Assembly (NCBI GenBank): GCA_964599095.1
Contig: CAZREB010000014.1
Coordinates: forward strand, 66,393 to 130,392
From: SZAS-79 sp964599095
Lineage (GTDB): Bacteria; Pseudomonadota; Gammaproteobacteria; Burkholderiales; SG8-39
Length of the DNA: 64,000 nt
Reading direction: 5' to 3'
The position numbers and the translations under genes are program-made. The notes beneath the pieces were generated by a model. It was not told the DNA's origin. It did not search any database and worked only from the letters and a program-made list of their open reading frames with translations. Positions 24,680 through 33,156 of this stretch are shown here, one piece after another (position 1 is the stretch's first letter; every line of letters starts with the position of its first letter).

Positions 24680-25126
24680 ATGGAACCTCTGACCATCGGC
24701 GCTTTGGCCAAACAGGCCGGGGTGCACGTCGAAACCATCCGCTACTACCAGCGGCGCGGGTTGCTCGACGAGCCGGCCCGCCCGGCCGGCGGCATTCGCA
24801 GATACGGTGCGGACACTGCCGCGCGGATCGGCTTCATCAAGCGCGCGCAGGACATCGGCTTTTCGCTCGACGAGATCAAGGACCTCCTCAGGCTGGAACG
24901 GACCCCGGATTGCCGCGACGCGCGAAACATCGCCGAACGCAAGCTCTCGACCGTGCAGACGCGGATCGCGGACCTGCGTCGCGTGCGTCGCGTTCTCGCG
25001 ACGCTGATCGCCGAATGCGACGCCGGGGGCGAGCGCCGCTGTCCGATCATCGATTGCCTCGCGGATACCAGCACGCAATCTCCGCCGGCGAACAAGACCA
25101 AGGTGCCGGTCAGACGCAATCGATGA
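24680..25126 (+). CDS. merR: Mercury-responsive regulator MerR
   Basis: The 148-residue MerR protein starts at the ATG 24680 (MEPLTIGALAKQAGVHVETI). The Hg(II) ligands are visible: Cys in TPDCRD and two more in AECDAGGERRC. The last two are separated by seven residues rather than the eight I recall for the Tn501 protein, and a further Cys follows (PIIDC). It is divergent to merT, with the mer operator between them, and should repress and activate that promoter. Confidence 0.88.
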   Translation: MEPLTIGALAKQAGVHVETIRYYQRRGLLDEPARPAGGIRRYGADTAARIGFIKRAQDIGFSLDEIKDLLRLERTPDCRDARNIAERKLSTVQTRIADLRRVRRVLATLIAECDAGGERRCPIIDCLADTSTQSPPANKTKVPVRRNR

Positions 25127-25168
25127 GGCGGGCCAAGATCGCCGGGTCCGGCTGAATTCGGACGCCGT

Positions 25169-26494
25169 TCAGAGTGTTGCAGGTTCGCCGATCACGAACA
25201 CCGGCGCGAATCCGCCGCCGGGCGTGCGGAAGTTGGTCGTCTGTCCCTGGTACAGCCGCGCGGCGAGCATTTGTATCCTTCCGGCGTAGGCATAGGCGCG
25301 AACGTCGACTTTCAGGTCGCTGAGGACACCGTCGACCTCGACCAGCCGCTCGCTCGGCGGCACCAGGGCCTGCGCCACGTAGTCGCCCGCCAGGATCGCC
25401 TGCCACACACGCTTGGTCAGCTTGTCGCCGCGATAGGCCGCTTTCCCGCCATATCCTGCCGCGGGCTTGAAGAAGCGCGCTCGCCGGGTCGCCCAGAGTT
25501 CGCCTGCGCGATCGGCGGTGACGCGCTCGGTCCGCGGGACACCGGCCGCAAGCACCGCGCGAATTGGCTCGGGCACGCCCAGTGAGGCAAGGGTAGCCGG
25601 ATCGCTCAGCGTCACGAGATTGTGCTTGTTGGCGTACAGCGCGTGGGCGCGCGGGTGGGGCGTAAGCACGACGGCCCCCGATTCGTAGGCCGCGCGCAAG
25701 GCGGCGTGCGACGGATCCGAAAGGTAGAAATCGGTGAGGCGGTTATAGACCAGGTCCAGCGCCTTGCCCTGGTGCCACAACCGGCCGTCGCGCCACTCGA
25801 GCGCGCGGGCGTCCGCGACCACGGCCTCGATGCCGGCGTGCCCGAACAATCGTTCGAACAGCAGGAACTCCGGATAGAGATATTGCGCGGCAGGATCGTC
25901 GTCGACGATCGCGACGCGGGTGAGCGGGGCGGTGCCTCGCTGCAGGCGCCACTCCTGCATGAACATTTCCGTGAAAGTCCTGTCGAGCGCGGCGATATCG
26001 GTTGCGGTATCGACGCAGGCGTCCAGCAACTCGCGGCAGCACGCGTGCTGCGCGCGCACAAGGGCGGCGTTCAGCAGCGCACCGCCGGAATTCGTGTTGA
26101 TCTCGATCAGCCGCGGGCCGTCCGCGGTCAGGTGGAAATCGAAGCCCGTAAACGCGCCGCGCGGGCCGAAATCGAGGCGTGCCGAGTCCAGCGCGTTCGC
26201 GATGGCCGCATCGCGATACGTCGGGGTCGCGACCACGCGCTCGACGGCGGCCACGATCGCCGCCATGCGTTTGAATTGCGTTGCCGAGATGAAAACCGCG
26301 AACGACGAGAACAGGTTCGGTCGCGTGCGCGCGATCTCAGTGGCCAGCCCCGCGAGGAACGGCTCGTCCTCGAGTTCGCGGCGCAGGCGTTCGGTGTCGA
26401 GGCTGCGGCAGGCGCAGCCGCGGTTGAGGCTGTCGGCGCTGAACCCGCAAGCGGAAGAGCCGGACTCGGGTGCCGCGGTCAGCGGGCCGTTCAT
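25169..26494 (-). CDS. ATP-grasp-like protein of the ars operon
   Basis: The 441-residue protein looks like an ATP-grasp ligase: LIEINTNSGGALLNAAL is a metal/ATP-loop-like stretch and FKPAAGYGGKAAYRGDKLTK followed by VAQALVPPSER resembles the nucleotide-binding part. The order suggests a circularly permuted or distant form. The substrate is unknown; ATP-grasp enzymes join a carboxylate to an amine or thiol. A cysteine-rich N-terminus (SSACGFSADSLNRGCACRS) is notable. Its ATG overlaps the acr3 stop by 4 bp, so it is made together with the arsenite exporter and may belong to arsenic handling, for example by making a thiol or peptide. That is inference. Confidence 0.7.
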   Translation of the reverse strand: MNGPLTAAPESGSSACGFSADSLNRGCACRSLDTERLRRELEDEPFLAGLATEIARTRPNLFSSFAVFISATQFKRMAAIVAAVERVVATPTYRDAAIANALDSARLDFGPRGAFTGFDFHLTADGPRLIEINTNSGGALLNAALVRAQHACCRELLDACVDTATDIAALDRTFTEMFMQEWRLQRGTAPLTRVAIVDDDPAAQYLYPEFLLFERLFGHAGIEAVVADARALEWRDGRLWHQGKALDLVYNRLTDFYLSDPSHAALRAAYESGAVVLTPHPRAHALYANKHNLVTLSDPATLASLGVPEPIRAVLAAGVPRTERVTADRAGELWATRRARFFKPAAGYGGKAAYRGDKLTKRVWQAILAGDYVAQALVPPSERLVEVDGVLSDLKVDVRAYAYAGRIQMLAARLYQGQTTNFRTPGGGFAPVFVIGEPATL

Positions 26495-27564
26495 CGGGCA
26501 ATCCCCCGCTCGTACCAGACCTTGCTGCCGTTGACGAGGCGCACCACCAGCAGCATCACCGGCACCTCGATCAGCACGCCGACCACGGTGGCGAGCGCCG
26601 CGCCCGACTGGAAGCCGAACAGGCTGATTGCGGCAGCGACCGCCAGCTCGAAAAAGTTGCTCGCGCCGATCAGCGCCGACGGGCAGGCGACGTCGTGCGA
26701 CTCGCCTGCGAGGCGGTTGAGCCAGTAGGCCAGCGCCGAGTTGAAGAAGACCTGGACCAGGATCGGCACCGCCAGCATTGCGATCACCATCGGCTGCTCC
26801 AGGATCGCGTTTCCCTGGAAGCCGAACAGCAGCACAAGCGTTGCAAGCAGCGCGGCCACCGACCACGGGCCGATGCGGGTCATCGCAGCGTCGAAGGCAG
26901 TCTTCCCACGCTTCAGCAGCGACTTGCGCCACCACTGCGACAGGATCACAGGGATCGCGATGTACAGCACCACCGAAGTGAGCAGCGTGTCCCACGGCAC
27001 CGTAATCGACGAAAGCCCGAGGAGCAGCGCCACGATGGGCGCGAACGCGAACACCATGATCGTGTCGTTCAGCGCGACCTGCGAAAGCGTGAACAGCGGG
27101 TCGCCGTGCGTCAGCCGGCTCCAGACGAACACCATCGCGGTGCAGGGCGCGGCCGCCAGCAGGATCAGGCCTGCGATGTAGCTGTCGAGTTGGTCGGCAG
27201 GCAGGTGTTGCGCGAAGACGTGGCGGATGAAGATCCATCCCAGCAGCGCCATCGAGAACGGCTTGACCGCCCAGTTGACGAACAGCGTCACGCCGATCCC
27301 GCGCCAGTGGCGCCTGACCTGGGCGAGCGCGCCGAAGTCGACCTTCAGCAGCATCGGGATGATCATGACCCAGATCAAGAGGCCGACCGGCAGGTTGACC
27401 TGCGCGAATTCCATGCGCCCGACGGCCTGCACCGGACCCGGCAGCAACTGGCCCAGGACGATCCCGGCGACGATGCACAGGAAGACCCAGAGCGTAAGGT
27501 AGCGCTCGAAGACGTTGAGCGGCGCCGGTGCGGCAGCGGGGGCGGGTAGGACGTCGGCGGTCAT
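26491..27564 (-). CDS. acr3: ACR3-type arsenite efflux transporter
   Basis: The 357-residue membrane protein of about ten helices exports arsenite. Diagnostic stretches are LIWVMIIPMLLKVDFGAL, VNWAVKPFSMALLGWIFIR and the conserved Cys in AAPCTAMVFVWS. Length matches ACR3. It follows arsC by 10 bp on the same strand and overlaps the ATP-grasp-like gene. The ars operator lies upstream of arsR, so the whole set should be induced by arsenite or antimonite. Confidence 0.93.
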   Translation of the reverse strand: MTADVLPAPAAAPAPLNVFERYLTLWVFLCIVAGIVLGQLLPGPVQAVGRMEFAQVNLPVGLLIWVMIIPMLLKVDFGALAQVRRHWRGIGVTLFVNWAVKPFSMALLGWIFIRHVFAQHLPADQLDSYIAGLILLAAAPCTAMVFVWSRLTHGDPLFTLSQVALNDTIMVFAFAPIVALLLGLSSITVPWDTLLTSVVLYIAIPVILSQWWRKSLLKRGKTAFDAAMTRIGPWSVAALLATLVLLFGFQGNAILEQPMVIAMLAVPILVQVFFNSALAYWLNRLAGESHDVACPSALIGASNFFELAVAAAISLFGFQSGAALATVVGVLIEVPVMLLVVRLVNGSKVWYERGIAR

Positions 27565-27574
27565 CGGCGGGTCC

Positions 27575-28078
27575 TCAACTGCGGCCGATTTCCGCCAACG
27601 CGGCTTGCAGCGCGGGGCGATCGATGGTGTCCAGCGGCAGCGCCAGCAACTGGAGCATCCGGTAACCGATGGCCTGTCGCGTCAGCTCGAAGGCGCGGCG
27701 CTTGCCTTCGTCGCCGCCCTCGGCGTTCGAAGGATCGGCATAGCCCCAGTGGACCTTGACCGGTTGTCCCCGGCCGCCGAAGAACACTGGGCAGGGTTCC
27801 GCGGCGGCGCTGTCGCAAACCGTGATGACGATGGACAGCGGCGGGCCGCCGGCGGCGCAGAACTCGTCCCAGCTCTTGCTGCGGCAACCGCTCGTTTCGA
27901 TCCCGGCGTTCCGCAACGCTTCGATCGCGAACGGGTTGACGCGTCCGCTCGGCGCGCTGCCGGCGCTGTGCGCCGCGACGTCGCGCCCCAGCCTTGCCGC
28001 CCAGTGGTTGAGCATGCCTTCGGCCAGCACGCTTCGCGCCGAGTTGTGGGTGCACAGGATCAGGACGTGGATGGTCAT
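27575..28078 (-). CDS. arsC: Arsenate reductase, low-molecular-weight phosphatase type
   Basis: The 167-residue enzyme reduces arsenate to arsenite using a phosphatase-like fold. The P-loop CTHNSARS is near the start and further cysteines (TSGCRSKS, ITVCDSAAAEPC) can form the disulfide relay that ends in thioredoxin or glutaredoxin. The start at 28078 is chosen because MTIHVLILCTHNSARS begins there. It stands between arsR and acr3, the normal order. Confidence 0.9.
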   Translation of the reverse strand: MTIHVLILCTHNSARSVLAEGMLNHWAARLGRDVAAHSAGSAPSGRVNPFAIEALRNAGIETSGCRSKSWDEFCAAGGPPLSIVITVCDSAAAEPCPVFFGGRGQPVKVHWGYADPSNAEGGDEGKRRAFELTRQAIGYRMLQLLALPLDTIDRPALQAALAEIGRS

Positions 28079-28106
28079 GGGTGGCCGGCAGCAAGCCGCC
28101 TCCCGG

Positions 28107-28433
28107 TCAGTTCGCAGTGCGCTCGGGGAGGGGCGCAATGTCGCAAGCGGCCCCGTTGCAGCAATGCGCGGTCAGATAAGCCAGCAAATTGTTCATCTGG
28201 CCGATGGATGCCCGGTAGATGAGGTTGCGGCCGTCGCGCTCCTGCGTAACCAGGTCCGCGTGCATCAGCTCCTTCAGGTGGAAGGAAAGCGTCGAAGCCG
28301 GCACGTCGAGCATCGCCGACAGCGCGCCCGGCGTCATGCCTTGCGGCCCGGCGCCGATCAGCGCGCGGAAGACCCGCAGGCGCATGGACTGGGCAAGCGC
28401 CGCCAAGGAGGCAACCGCATTCTTCTCTTTCAT
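28107..28433 (-). CDS. arsR: ArsR-family arsenic-responsive repressor
   Basis: The 108-residue winged-helix repressor has its recognition helix in VPASTLSFHLKELMHADLV. The C-terminus holds AHCCNGAACD, three cysteines placed as in the type of ArsR that binds As(III) near the C-terminal end rather than in the DNA-binding helix. It is the first gene of the operon, and a matching palindrome covers its start codon (28432-28455), which suggests autoregulation. Confidence 0.9.
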   Translation of the reverse strand: MKEKNAVASLAALAQSMRLRVFRALIGAGPQGMTPGALSAMLDVPASTLSFHLKELMHADLVTQERDGRNLIYRASIGQMNNLLAYLTAHCCNGAACDIAPLPERTAN

Positions 28434-28455
28434 ATTTCGATGATAATAGAAATAT
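28432..28455 (-). promoter_or_regulatory. ArsR-type operator
   Basis: ATATTTC (28432-28438) and GAAATAT (28449-28455) form a perfect inverted repeat with a 10-nt centre. It overlaps the first codon of arsR, so bound repressor would block the ars promoter. The AT-rich dyad is typical of ArsR sites. No clear -35/-10 pair was assigned. Confidence 0.7.
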
Positions 28456-28484
28456 ATTGAACCGTCAACAGGTCTTGGGGCCTT

Positions 28485-30065
28485 TCAAGCCGCGACGCGG
28501 AAGGTATCCCGGCCCGCCGCCTTCGCCTCGTACAGCGCCTTGTCAGCGCGGCGCACGAGCTCGTCGGCATCGATGTCGGCCGCGCTCGCGAAGCTCAGGC
28601 CGATGCTGACCGTGATGCGGATCTCGGCTTTCCCGACGATCACCGGCACGCGCATCGCGGCGAGGATCTTTTCGGCAACCCGGAGCGCGTCCCTGCGGCC
28701 GCCGAGGTCGTCGAGAAGGACCACGAACTCGTCGCCGCCCAGCCGGGCGACCGTGTCGGACTCGCGCACGTTCTGCTGCAACCGGTGAGCGAATTCCCGG
28801 AGCAACGTGTCTCCCGCAATGTGGCCGCGGCTGTCGTTGATCGCCTTGAACTTGTCGATGTCCAGGTACATGAGTGCGATCAGCGATCCGCTGCGCCGGC
28901 TGCGCACTGCGGCTTGCTGCAACCGGTCGAGGAACAGCGCCCGCGAGGCAACCCCGGTGAGCGAATCGTGGTTGACCGCATGCACGAGCGCGGCCGCCGT
29001 TTCATGCTTCGACTTGAGCAGTTCGTTGAATTCGCGCGCTACGTCGCCGATCTCGTCCTGTGTCCCGACGGGCAGCAGGAGCCCTTTGCCTGGCTGCCCG
29101 CGGATCCAGCGGGCGGCATTGCGCAGGTGAATCAGCGGACCGAGCAGCCGGAACACGCCCAGCCACACCAGCGGCGCGAGCACCAGGGCGAGCGAAAACG
29201 TGACGATGGCAATGCGCTTTTGCGCCGCCGCGATCGGCGCGAAAGCTTCCTCGACCGGGAGCGCGGCGACCAGCGCCCAGGGCACCGACGCGAGATGCTT
29301 GAATCCGAAGACCGCGTGCAGCCCCCGGCTGTTCACGTCTTCCTCCCAGCCGTCCTCGCCCGCCACCAGCCGGTCGAGATACCGGGTGCTTCCGGCCGCC
29401 GGCCCCTTGGTCATGATGCGTTCGGCGTCGCGCGAAAGCACGATGGTCCGGTCGTTGCCGATGAGCGCGAACATGCCGGTCTTGCCGACCTTGGCCTGAC
29501 GCAACTCCCCGAGAAAATTGGGCTTCAGCAGGTTGAGCTGGCCGCCCAGCACGGCGATCACGTTTCCGCCCGCGTCGAGGACGGGCGCGGTGATCATGAC
29601 GTTCGGCTGCTTGTTGGCCTTGGCAAGGTAGGGCTCCGAGATCACGCCCTTGCGGCGGTGGATCGTCTGCTGGAAGTACTCCCGGTCGGCCGCCGTAAGC
29701 CCGGCCGGAATCGGCACGAAGGGCATTCGGGCGGTGACCGCGCCGTCGGCGGCAAACCCGAACAGGTCGTCGAACATTTCGCCCAGCGTCGGCAGGTCCT
29801 CCAGCAACGCCTGCATCCGCTCGGGCTGTGCTCGTCCGCCAAGGCGTTGCGCAAGATGCTTGGCCGCTGCATTCAGCGCGCGGACCCGGAGCCGGAACTT
29901 CTCGTCGATGCCCTCGGCCTCCTGGCGCGCGATCGTGAACTGTTGCGCGCCGATGACCTCTCGAAGGTCCTCCTTGACCAGGTACATGCTTACGGCCGAC
30001 AGCACAGCGATCGTGTTGGCGAAGATGAGGGTGGCGAAGAGCGTCGATTTTGTCTTTATGTTCAC
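28485..30065 (-). CDS. Cache-HAMP-GGDEF diguanylate cyclase
   Basis: The 526-residue protein makes cyclic di-GMP. It has an N-terminal membrane segment, a periplasmic double-Cache sensor (about 40-270), a second membrane segment with a HAMP linker, and a C-terminal GGDEF domain. The active site is LGGDEFVVLL and the product-inhibition site RESD is present five residues before it, so it should be active and feedback-controlled. The GTG start at 30065 begins VNIKTKSTLFATLIFANT. It ends close to the ars operator region but is transcribed toward it from its own promoter. Confidence 0.9.
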   Translation of the reverse strand: MNIKTKSTLFATLIFANTIAVLSAVSMYLVKEDLREVIGAQQFTIARQEAEGIDEKFRLRVRALNAAAKHLAQRLGGRAQPERMQALLEDLPTLGEMFDDLFGFAADGAVTARMPFVPIPAGLTAADREYFQQTIHRRKGVISEPYLAKANKQPNVMITAPVLDAGGNVIAVLGGQLNLLKPNFLGELRQAKVGKTGMFALIGNDRTIVLSRDAERIMTKGPAAGSTRYLDRLVAGEDGWEEDVNSRGLHAVFGFKHLASVPWALVAALPVEEAFAPIAAAQKRIAIVTFSLALVLAPLVWLGVFRLLGPLIHLRNAARWIRGQPGKGLLLPVGTQDEIGDVAREFNELLKSKHETAAALVHAVNHDSLTGVASRALFLDRLQQAAVRSRRSGSLIALMYLDIDKFKAINDSRGHIAGDTLLREFAHRLQQNVRESDTVARLGGDEFVVLLDDLGGRRDALRVAEKILAAMRVPVIVGKAEIRITVSIGLSFASAADIDADELVRRADKALYEAKAAGRDTFRVAA

Positions 30066-30284
30066 TAACTGATGCCCTGTGCGGAGGCGCGGCTGCCGGG
30101 TTGTCTGACTTCAACGCGCCAAGAATTTCGGCGTTTCGTCAGGGACTTGCGTCTACCCGATCTTGGACCTGCCCAGCCGCGCGATCGGGATCCGTACGAA
30201 AATCGAATTGTGGAACATTCAAGTTACCGGATCGAACTCTGGCGCGGTTCTCCTGCCAATGAATATAAGCGTTCCAGTATATCA
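30066..30284. other. Intergenic stretch without a gene
   Basis: The 219 bp between the start of the diguanylate cyclase and the end of the MFS gene, both on the minus strand, hold no supported gene. They should contain the promoter of the cyclase. I could not pick a convincing promoter or terminator. Confidence 0.4.
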
Positions 30285-31466
30285 CTAGCGCCGCGACCAC
30301 CATAGGGCGAGCGGGCCCAGCAGGATGCCGGCGCCCATCACCATGAAGGCGGCGAGCCAGCCGGACGCGCTGGATGCGCCGCCGGCCGCGTCGATCGCGG
30401 CGCCGACCGCCCAGCCGCCGGCGGCCGAAAGCCCGAAACCGACGGTCGAATGCAGCGCGAGCGTCGCGCCGCGATAGCGCTGCTCGGCTGCGGCGGACAT
30501 TCCGGACGTCAACGCACCGGAGTCGGCCGGCAGCGTGAATGCATAGCAAAGAAGTAATCCCAGCGACAGCCACGGCGACAGCCCTGCGGTAAGGCCGAGC
30601 GCCGCCGCGACTAGTCCGGAGGCGAGCATCACGATCGTGATTGCGCGATGCCGGCCGTATTTCAGCGCCGCCTCGTTGCCCAGGATGCTGGCCGGCAGCG
30701 AAAGGACGGTGAAGACCACGCTGACCGTGATCGCATCGAACGGCGCCGAACCGCCGGCGCGCGCTGCGACGAATCCCCAGAACGCAACGATCCATGTGCG
30801 CATGCCGTAGAGCTCGAAGCAGTGCGCGCCGTAGCCGAGGATGTAGCCGAGCGCCGTCCGATTGCGCAGCACCGGGCGGAAATCGAGCAGCGCGCCCTGG
30901 CGGGGAGGCGGCGGAACCGGACGCAAGGACAGCGCGGCTGCCGCCATTGCGGCCGGCCCGATGCCGGTGACCAGGAAAGCCGCACGCCAGCCCCAGTGTT
31001 CGGCGACGACCTGCGAGACGAGGAAGGACAAGCCGACCCCGACCGAAAAACTCGCGGTGTAGAGCGTGACGCTGCGCGAGGTGTCGCCCGGATCGAGCCG
31101 GTCGGTCAGCGCCTTGAGTCCCGGCATGTAAGCCCCGGCGAACCCGATCCCGGCGAGTCCCCAGATGATGATTGCGGATACCAGCCCTTGCGCCACCCAG
31201 CCGAACAACAGGGTCGCGATCCCGCTGACCAGCGAACCCCAGAACAGGATCCATCTCGCGTCCACGCGGTCGGTCAAGGTGGTCAGCACCGGGACCGCAA
31301 ACATGTATCCGGCCGCATAACTGGCCGCCATCAGCCCGCCTTCCGAATAACTCAGTCCCCATTCCGGGATCAGCCAGCCGGGCATCACGGCAGGCAGGAC
31401 CACGTGCGGCAGGAGCGAGCCGAGTTGCGCGGCGCTCATCGTGGCGACCAGGGCGCGGCCCTTCAT
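30285..31466 (-). CDS. MFS transporter
   Basis: The 393-residue protein has twelve predicted membrane helices and the MFS motif region TLTDRVDARW after helix 2, followed by GLAGIGFAGAYMPGLKAL and TASFSVGVGLSFLVSQ. The ATG at 31466 is preferred to a TTG two codons earlier. The substrate cannot be read. It is unlikely to be part of the ars operon, being separated by the diguanylate cyclase gene. Confidence 0.8.
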   Translation of the reverse strand: MKGRALVATMSAAQLGSLLPHVVLPAVMPGWLIPEWGLSYSEGGLMAASYAAGYMFAVPVLTTLTDRVDARWILFWGSLVSGIATLLFGWVAQGLVSAIIIWGLAGIGFAGAYMPGLKALTDRLDPGDTSRSVTLYTASFSVGVGLSFLVSQVVAEHWGWRAAFLVTGIGPAAMAAAALSLRPVPPPPRQGALLDFRPVLRNRTALGYILGYGAHCFELYGMRTWIVAFWGFVAARAGGSAPFDAITVSVVFTVLSLPASILGNEAALKYGRHRAITIVMLASGLVAAALGLTAGLSPWLSLGLLLCYAFTLPADSGALTSGMSAAAEQRYRGATLALHSTVGFGLSAAGGWAVGAAIDAAGGASSASGWLAAFMVMGAGILLGPLALWWSRR

Positions 31467-31618
31467 TGGCAATTCTCGATCTTCACTTGGGATCGGCCGG
31501 TCGGGATCGCGTCGGGGTCGGGACTCCGACTATACCGGCGCCTTGCAGGCCGGCCGCCGCCGGTTCGCACGCCGCCCCGATCCGAGCGCAATTTGTTGAT
31601 CTTGCGCGGGGTTTTGGT

Positions 31619-31648
31619 TTGACCCGGACCCGCCAGGCACGGTAAAAT
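31619..31648 (+). promoter_or_regulatory. Sigma-70-type promoter of tpiA-secG
   Basis: TTGACC (31619-31624) and TAAAAT (31643-31648) are separated by 18 bp. The expected transcription start is near 31655, which supports the ATG at 31684 rather than the TTG at 31657 as the tpiA start. The transcript may continue through secG, tRNA-Leu and the nuo operon. Confidence 0.7.
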
Positions 31649-31683
31649 CGCACGCTTTGCCTGTACGGATTCCGGATTTCAAA

Positions 31684-32475
31684 ATGCGGCGCGAGAAAGC
31701 ACCCGAAGGAACGCCGCGCGGTCGGCTGGTCGCGGGGAACTGGAAAATGCACGGCAGCCGTGCGACCAACCCGGCGCTGCTGGATGCGTTGCATGGCGCG
31801 GCCGGCCAGCTTGGCAGCGTCGAGTGCGCCGTCTGCGTCCCGTTTCCTTTCCTCGCCGATGCGTCTGCCCGGTTGACCGGCTCGAAGGTGGTCCTCGGCG
31901 CGCAGAACGTGAGCGAGTTCGCCTCGGGCGCCTACACCGGTGAAGTGTCCGCGGCGATGCTTGCCGAATTCGGCTGCGGATTCGTGCTGGTCGGGCATTC
32001 TGAACGGCGCGCGATGTTCGGCGAAACCGACGCACAGGTCGCAAAGAAGTTCGTCGCCGCCCGGAAAGCGGGGCTGACGCCGATCGTGTGCGTAGGCGAA
32101 ACACTGGGCGAGCGCGAAGCGTCGCGCACCGAAGAGGTGGTGGCGAGGCAGCTCGGTGCGGTCGTGGAGCTTGCGGGCGTTGCCGCTCTGGCGAAGGCCG
32201 TGCTTGCGTATGAGCCGGTCTGGGCGATTGGCACCGGCCGCACCGCGACGCCCGAGCAGGCGCAGGCGGTGCATGCGTTTCTGCGTGCGAGAGTCGCGTC
32301 GAAGGACCGGGATGTTGCGGCGGGCCTGCGCATTCTGTACGGCGGCAGCGTGAAGCCCGGCAATGCGGGCGAAATATTTGCGAAAGACGATGTTGACGGG
32401 GGGCTGATCGGCGGCGCCTCGCTTGTGGCGGAAGATTTTCTCGCGATCTGCAAAGCTGCAGCAGCGAAGAGGTAG
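31684..32475 (+). CDS. tpiA: Triosephosphate isomerase
   Basis: The 263-residue enzyme interconverts dihydroxyacetone phosphate and glyceraldehyde 3-phosphate. The catalytic residues are visible: Lys in GNWKMHG, His in VGHSERR and Glu in AYEPVWAIGTG. The phosphate-binding loop YGGSVKPGN and GGLIGGASL are also present. The ATG at 31684 agrees with the promoter. It is followed 3 bp later by secG. Confidence 0.96.
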   Translation: MRREKAPEGTPRGRLVAGNWKMHGSRATNPALLDALHGAAGQLGSVECAVCVPFPFLADASARLTGSKVVLGAQNVSEFASGAYTGEVSAAMLAEFGCGFVLVGHSERRAMFGETDAQVAKKFVAARKAGLTPIVCVGETLGEREASRTEEVVARQLGAVVELAGVAALAKAVLAYEPVWAIGTGRTATPEQAQAVHAFLRARVASKDRDVAAGLRILYGGSVKPGNAGEIFAKDDVDGGLIGGASLVAEDFLAICKAAAAKR

Positions 32476-32478
32476 CGA

Positions 32479-32883
32479 ATGGAAACCTGGACGAAATTCA
32501 TCATCGTGGTTCATGTACTTGTGGCGCTCGCCGTGATCGGGCTGGTGCTGCTCCAGCACGGCAAGGGCGCCGACATGGGATCGGGCTTCGGCGGCGGATC
32601 GTCAGGCAGCCTGTTCGGCGCTTCGGGCTCGGCGAATTTCCTGTCGCGTGCGACAGCCATCCTCGCGACGGTGTTCTTCCTCACGAGCCTGGGCCTGGGC
32701 TACCTCGCCACACACAAACCCAAGGCCGGCAGCGGGGTCATGGATGCGGTGAAGACCGAACCGGCTGCGCCGGCCGCGGACAAGAAGGGCGCGGACGCTC
32801 CGAAGGCACCCGCCGCCAAGGACGCGCCCAAGGAGCCCGGCAAGGACGCCACCGGCAGCAAGGGAAAGGAAGTGCCGAACTAA
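32479..32883 (+). CDS. secG: Protein translocase subunit SecG
   Basis: The 134-residue SecG is part of the SecYEG translocation channel. Two membrane helices flank the conserved LQHGKGADMGSGFGGGSS. The C-terminal tail is long, repetitive and rich in Ala, Pro and Lys (KKGADAPKAPAAKDAPKEPG), as often in betaproteobacteria. It follows tpiA directly and precedes tRNA-Leu. Confidence 0.95.
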   Translation: METWTKFIIVVHVLVALAVIGLVLLQHGKGADMGSGFGGGSSGSLFGASGSANFLSRATAILATVFFLTSLGLGYLATHKPKAGSGVMDAVKTEPAAPAADKKGADAPKAPAAKDAPKEPGKDATGSKGKEVPN

Positions 32884-32948
32884 GTGCAAGCGCGGCGAAA
32901 CTTTCGCAAAACCTGATGCCACGTTTCGGTGGCCGCGAGTTTTTGGGG

Positions 32949-32954
32949 GATAAT
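32949..32954 (+). promoter_or_regulatory. Possible -10 box before tRNA-Leu
   Basis: GATAAT at 32949-32954 lies ten bases before the first base of tRNA-Leu, as expected for a tRNA promoter. The -35 region (about TTTCGG) is poor, so the gene may instead be read from the tpiA-secG promoter. Confidence 0.35.
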
Positions 32955-32963
32955 TGCCGCACC

Positions 32964-33051
32964 GCCCACGTGGTGAAATTGGTAGACACGCCAGCTTGAG
33001 GGGCTGGTGGCCTAAACAGCCGTAGCAGTTCGAGTCTGCTCGTGGGCACCA
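32964..33051 (+). tRNA. tRNA-Leu (anticodon GAG)
   Basis: The acceptor arms GCCCACG (32964-32970) and CGTGGGC (33041-33047) pair perfectly. The anticodon stem CCAGC/GCTGG encloses the loop TTGAGGG with anticodon GAG (32998-33000). The variable arm is long, as in leucine tRNAs, and the T arm is AGCAG-TTCGAGT-CTGCT. A is the discriminator and CCA is encoded (33049-33051). Confidence 0.96.
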
Positions 33052-33059
33052 TAAGCAAG

Positions 33060-33085
33060 CGGAGCCGGTAACAGTCCCGGCTCCG
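33060..33085 (+). terminator. Stem-loop after tRNA-Leu, possible terminator
   Basis: CGGAGCCGG (33060-33068) and CCGGCTCCG (33077-33085) form a 9-bp GC-rich stem with an 8-nt loop. No T tract follows, so it may be a weak terminator, a processing signal or a pause site before nuoA. Confidence 0.35.
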
Positions 33086-33156
33086 CGGTTCGAACAAACC
33101 GAATTCGGGAACGAGAAAAAAACAACTCCGGGCCTGGCCTGCCGGACCAAAAGCGA

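Noticed and set aside
26495..27478. In-frame N-terminal extension that would make the ATP-grasp-like protein 769 residues long
   Set aside because: The extra part is a shifted reading of acr3. The ATG at 26494 overlaps the acr3 stop in the usual way.
31657..31683. Earlier TTG start for tpiA
   Set aside because: The predicted transcription start is about 31655, so this codon would have no leader; the ATG at 31684 begins closer to the conserved part.
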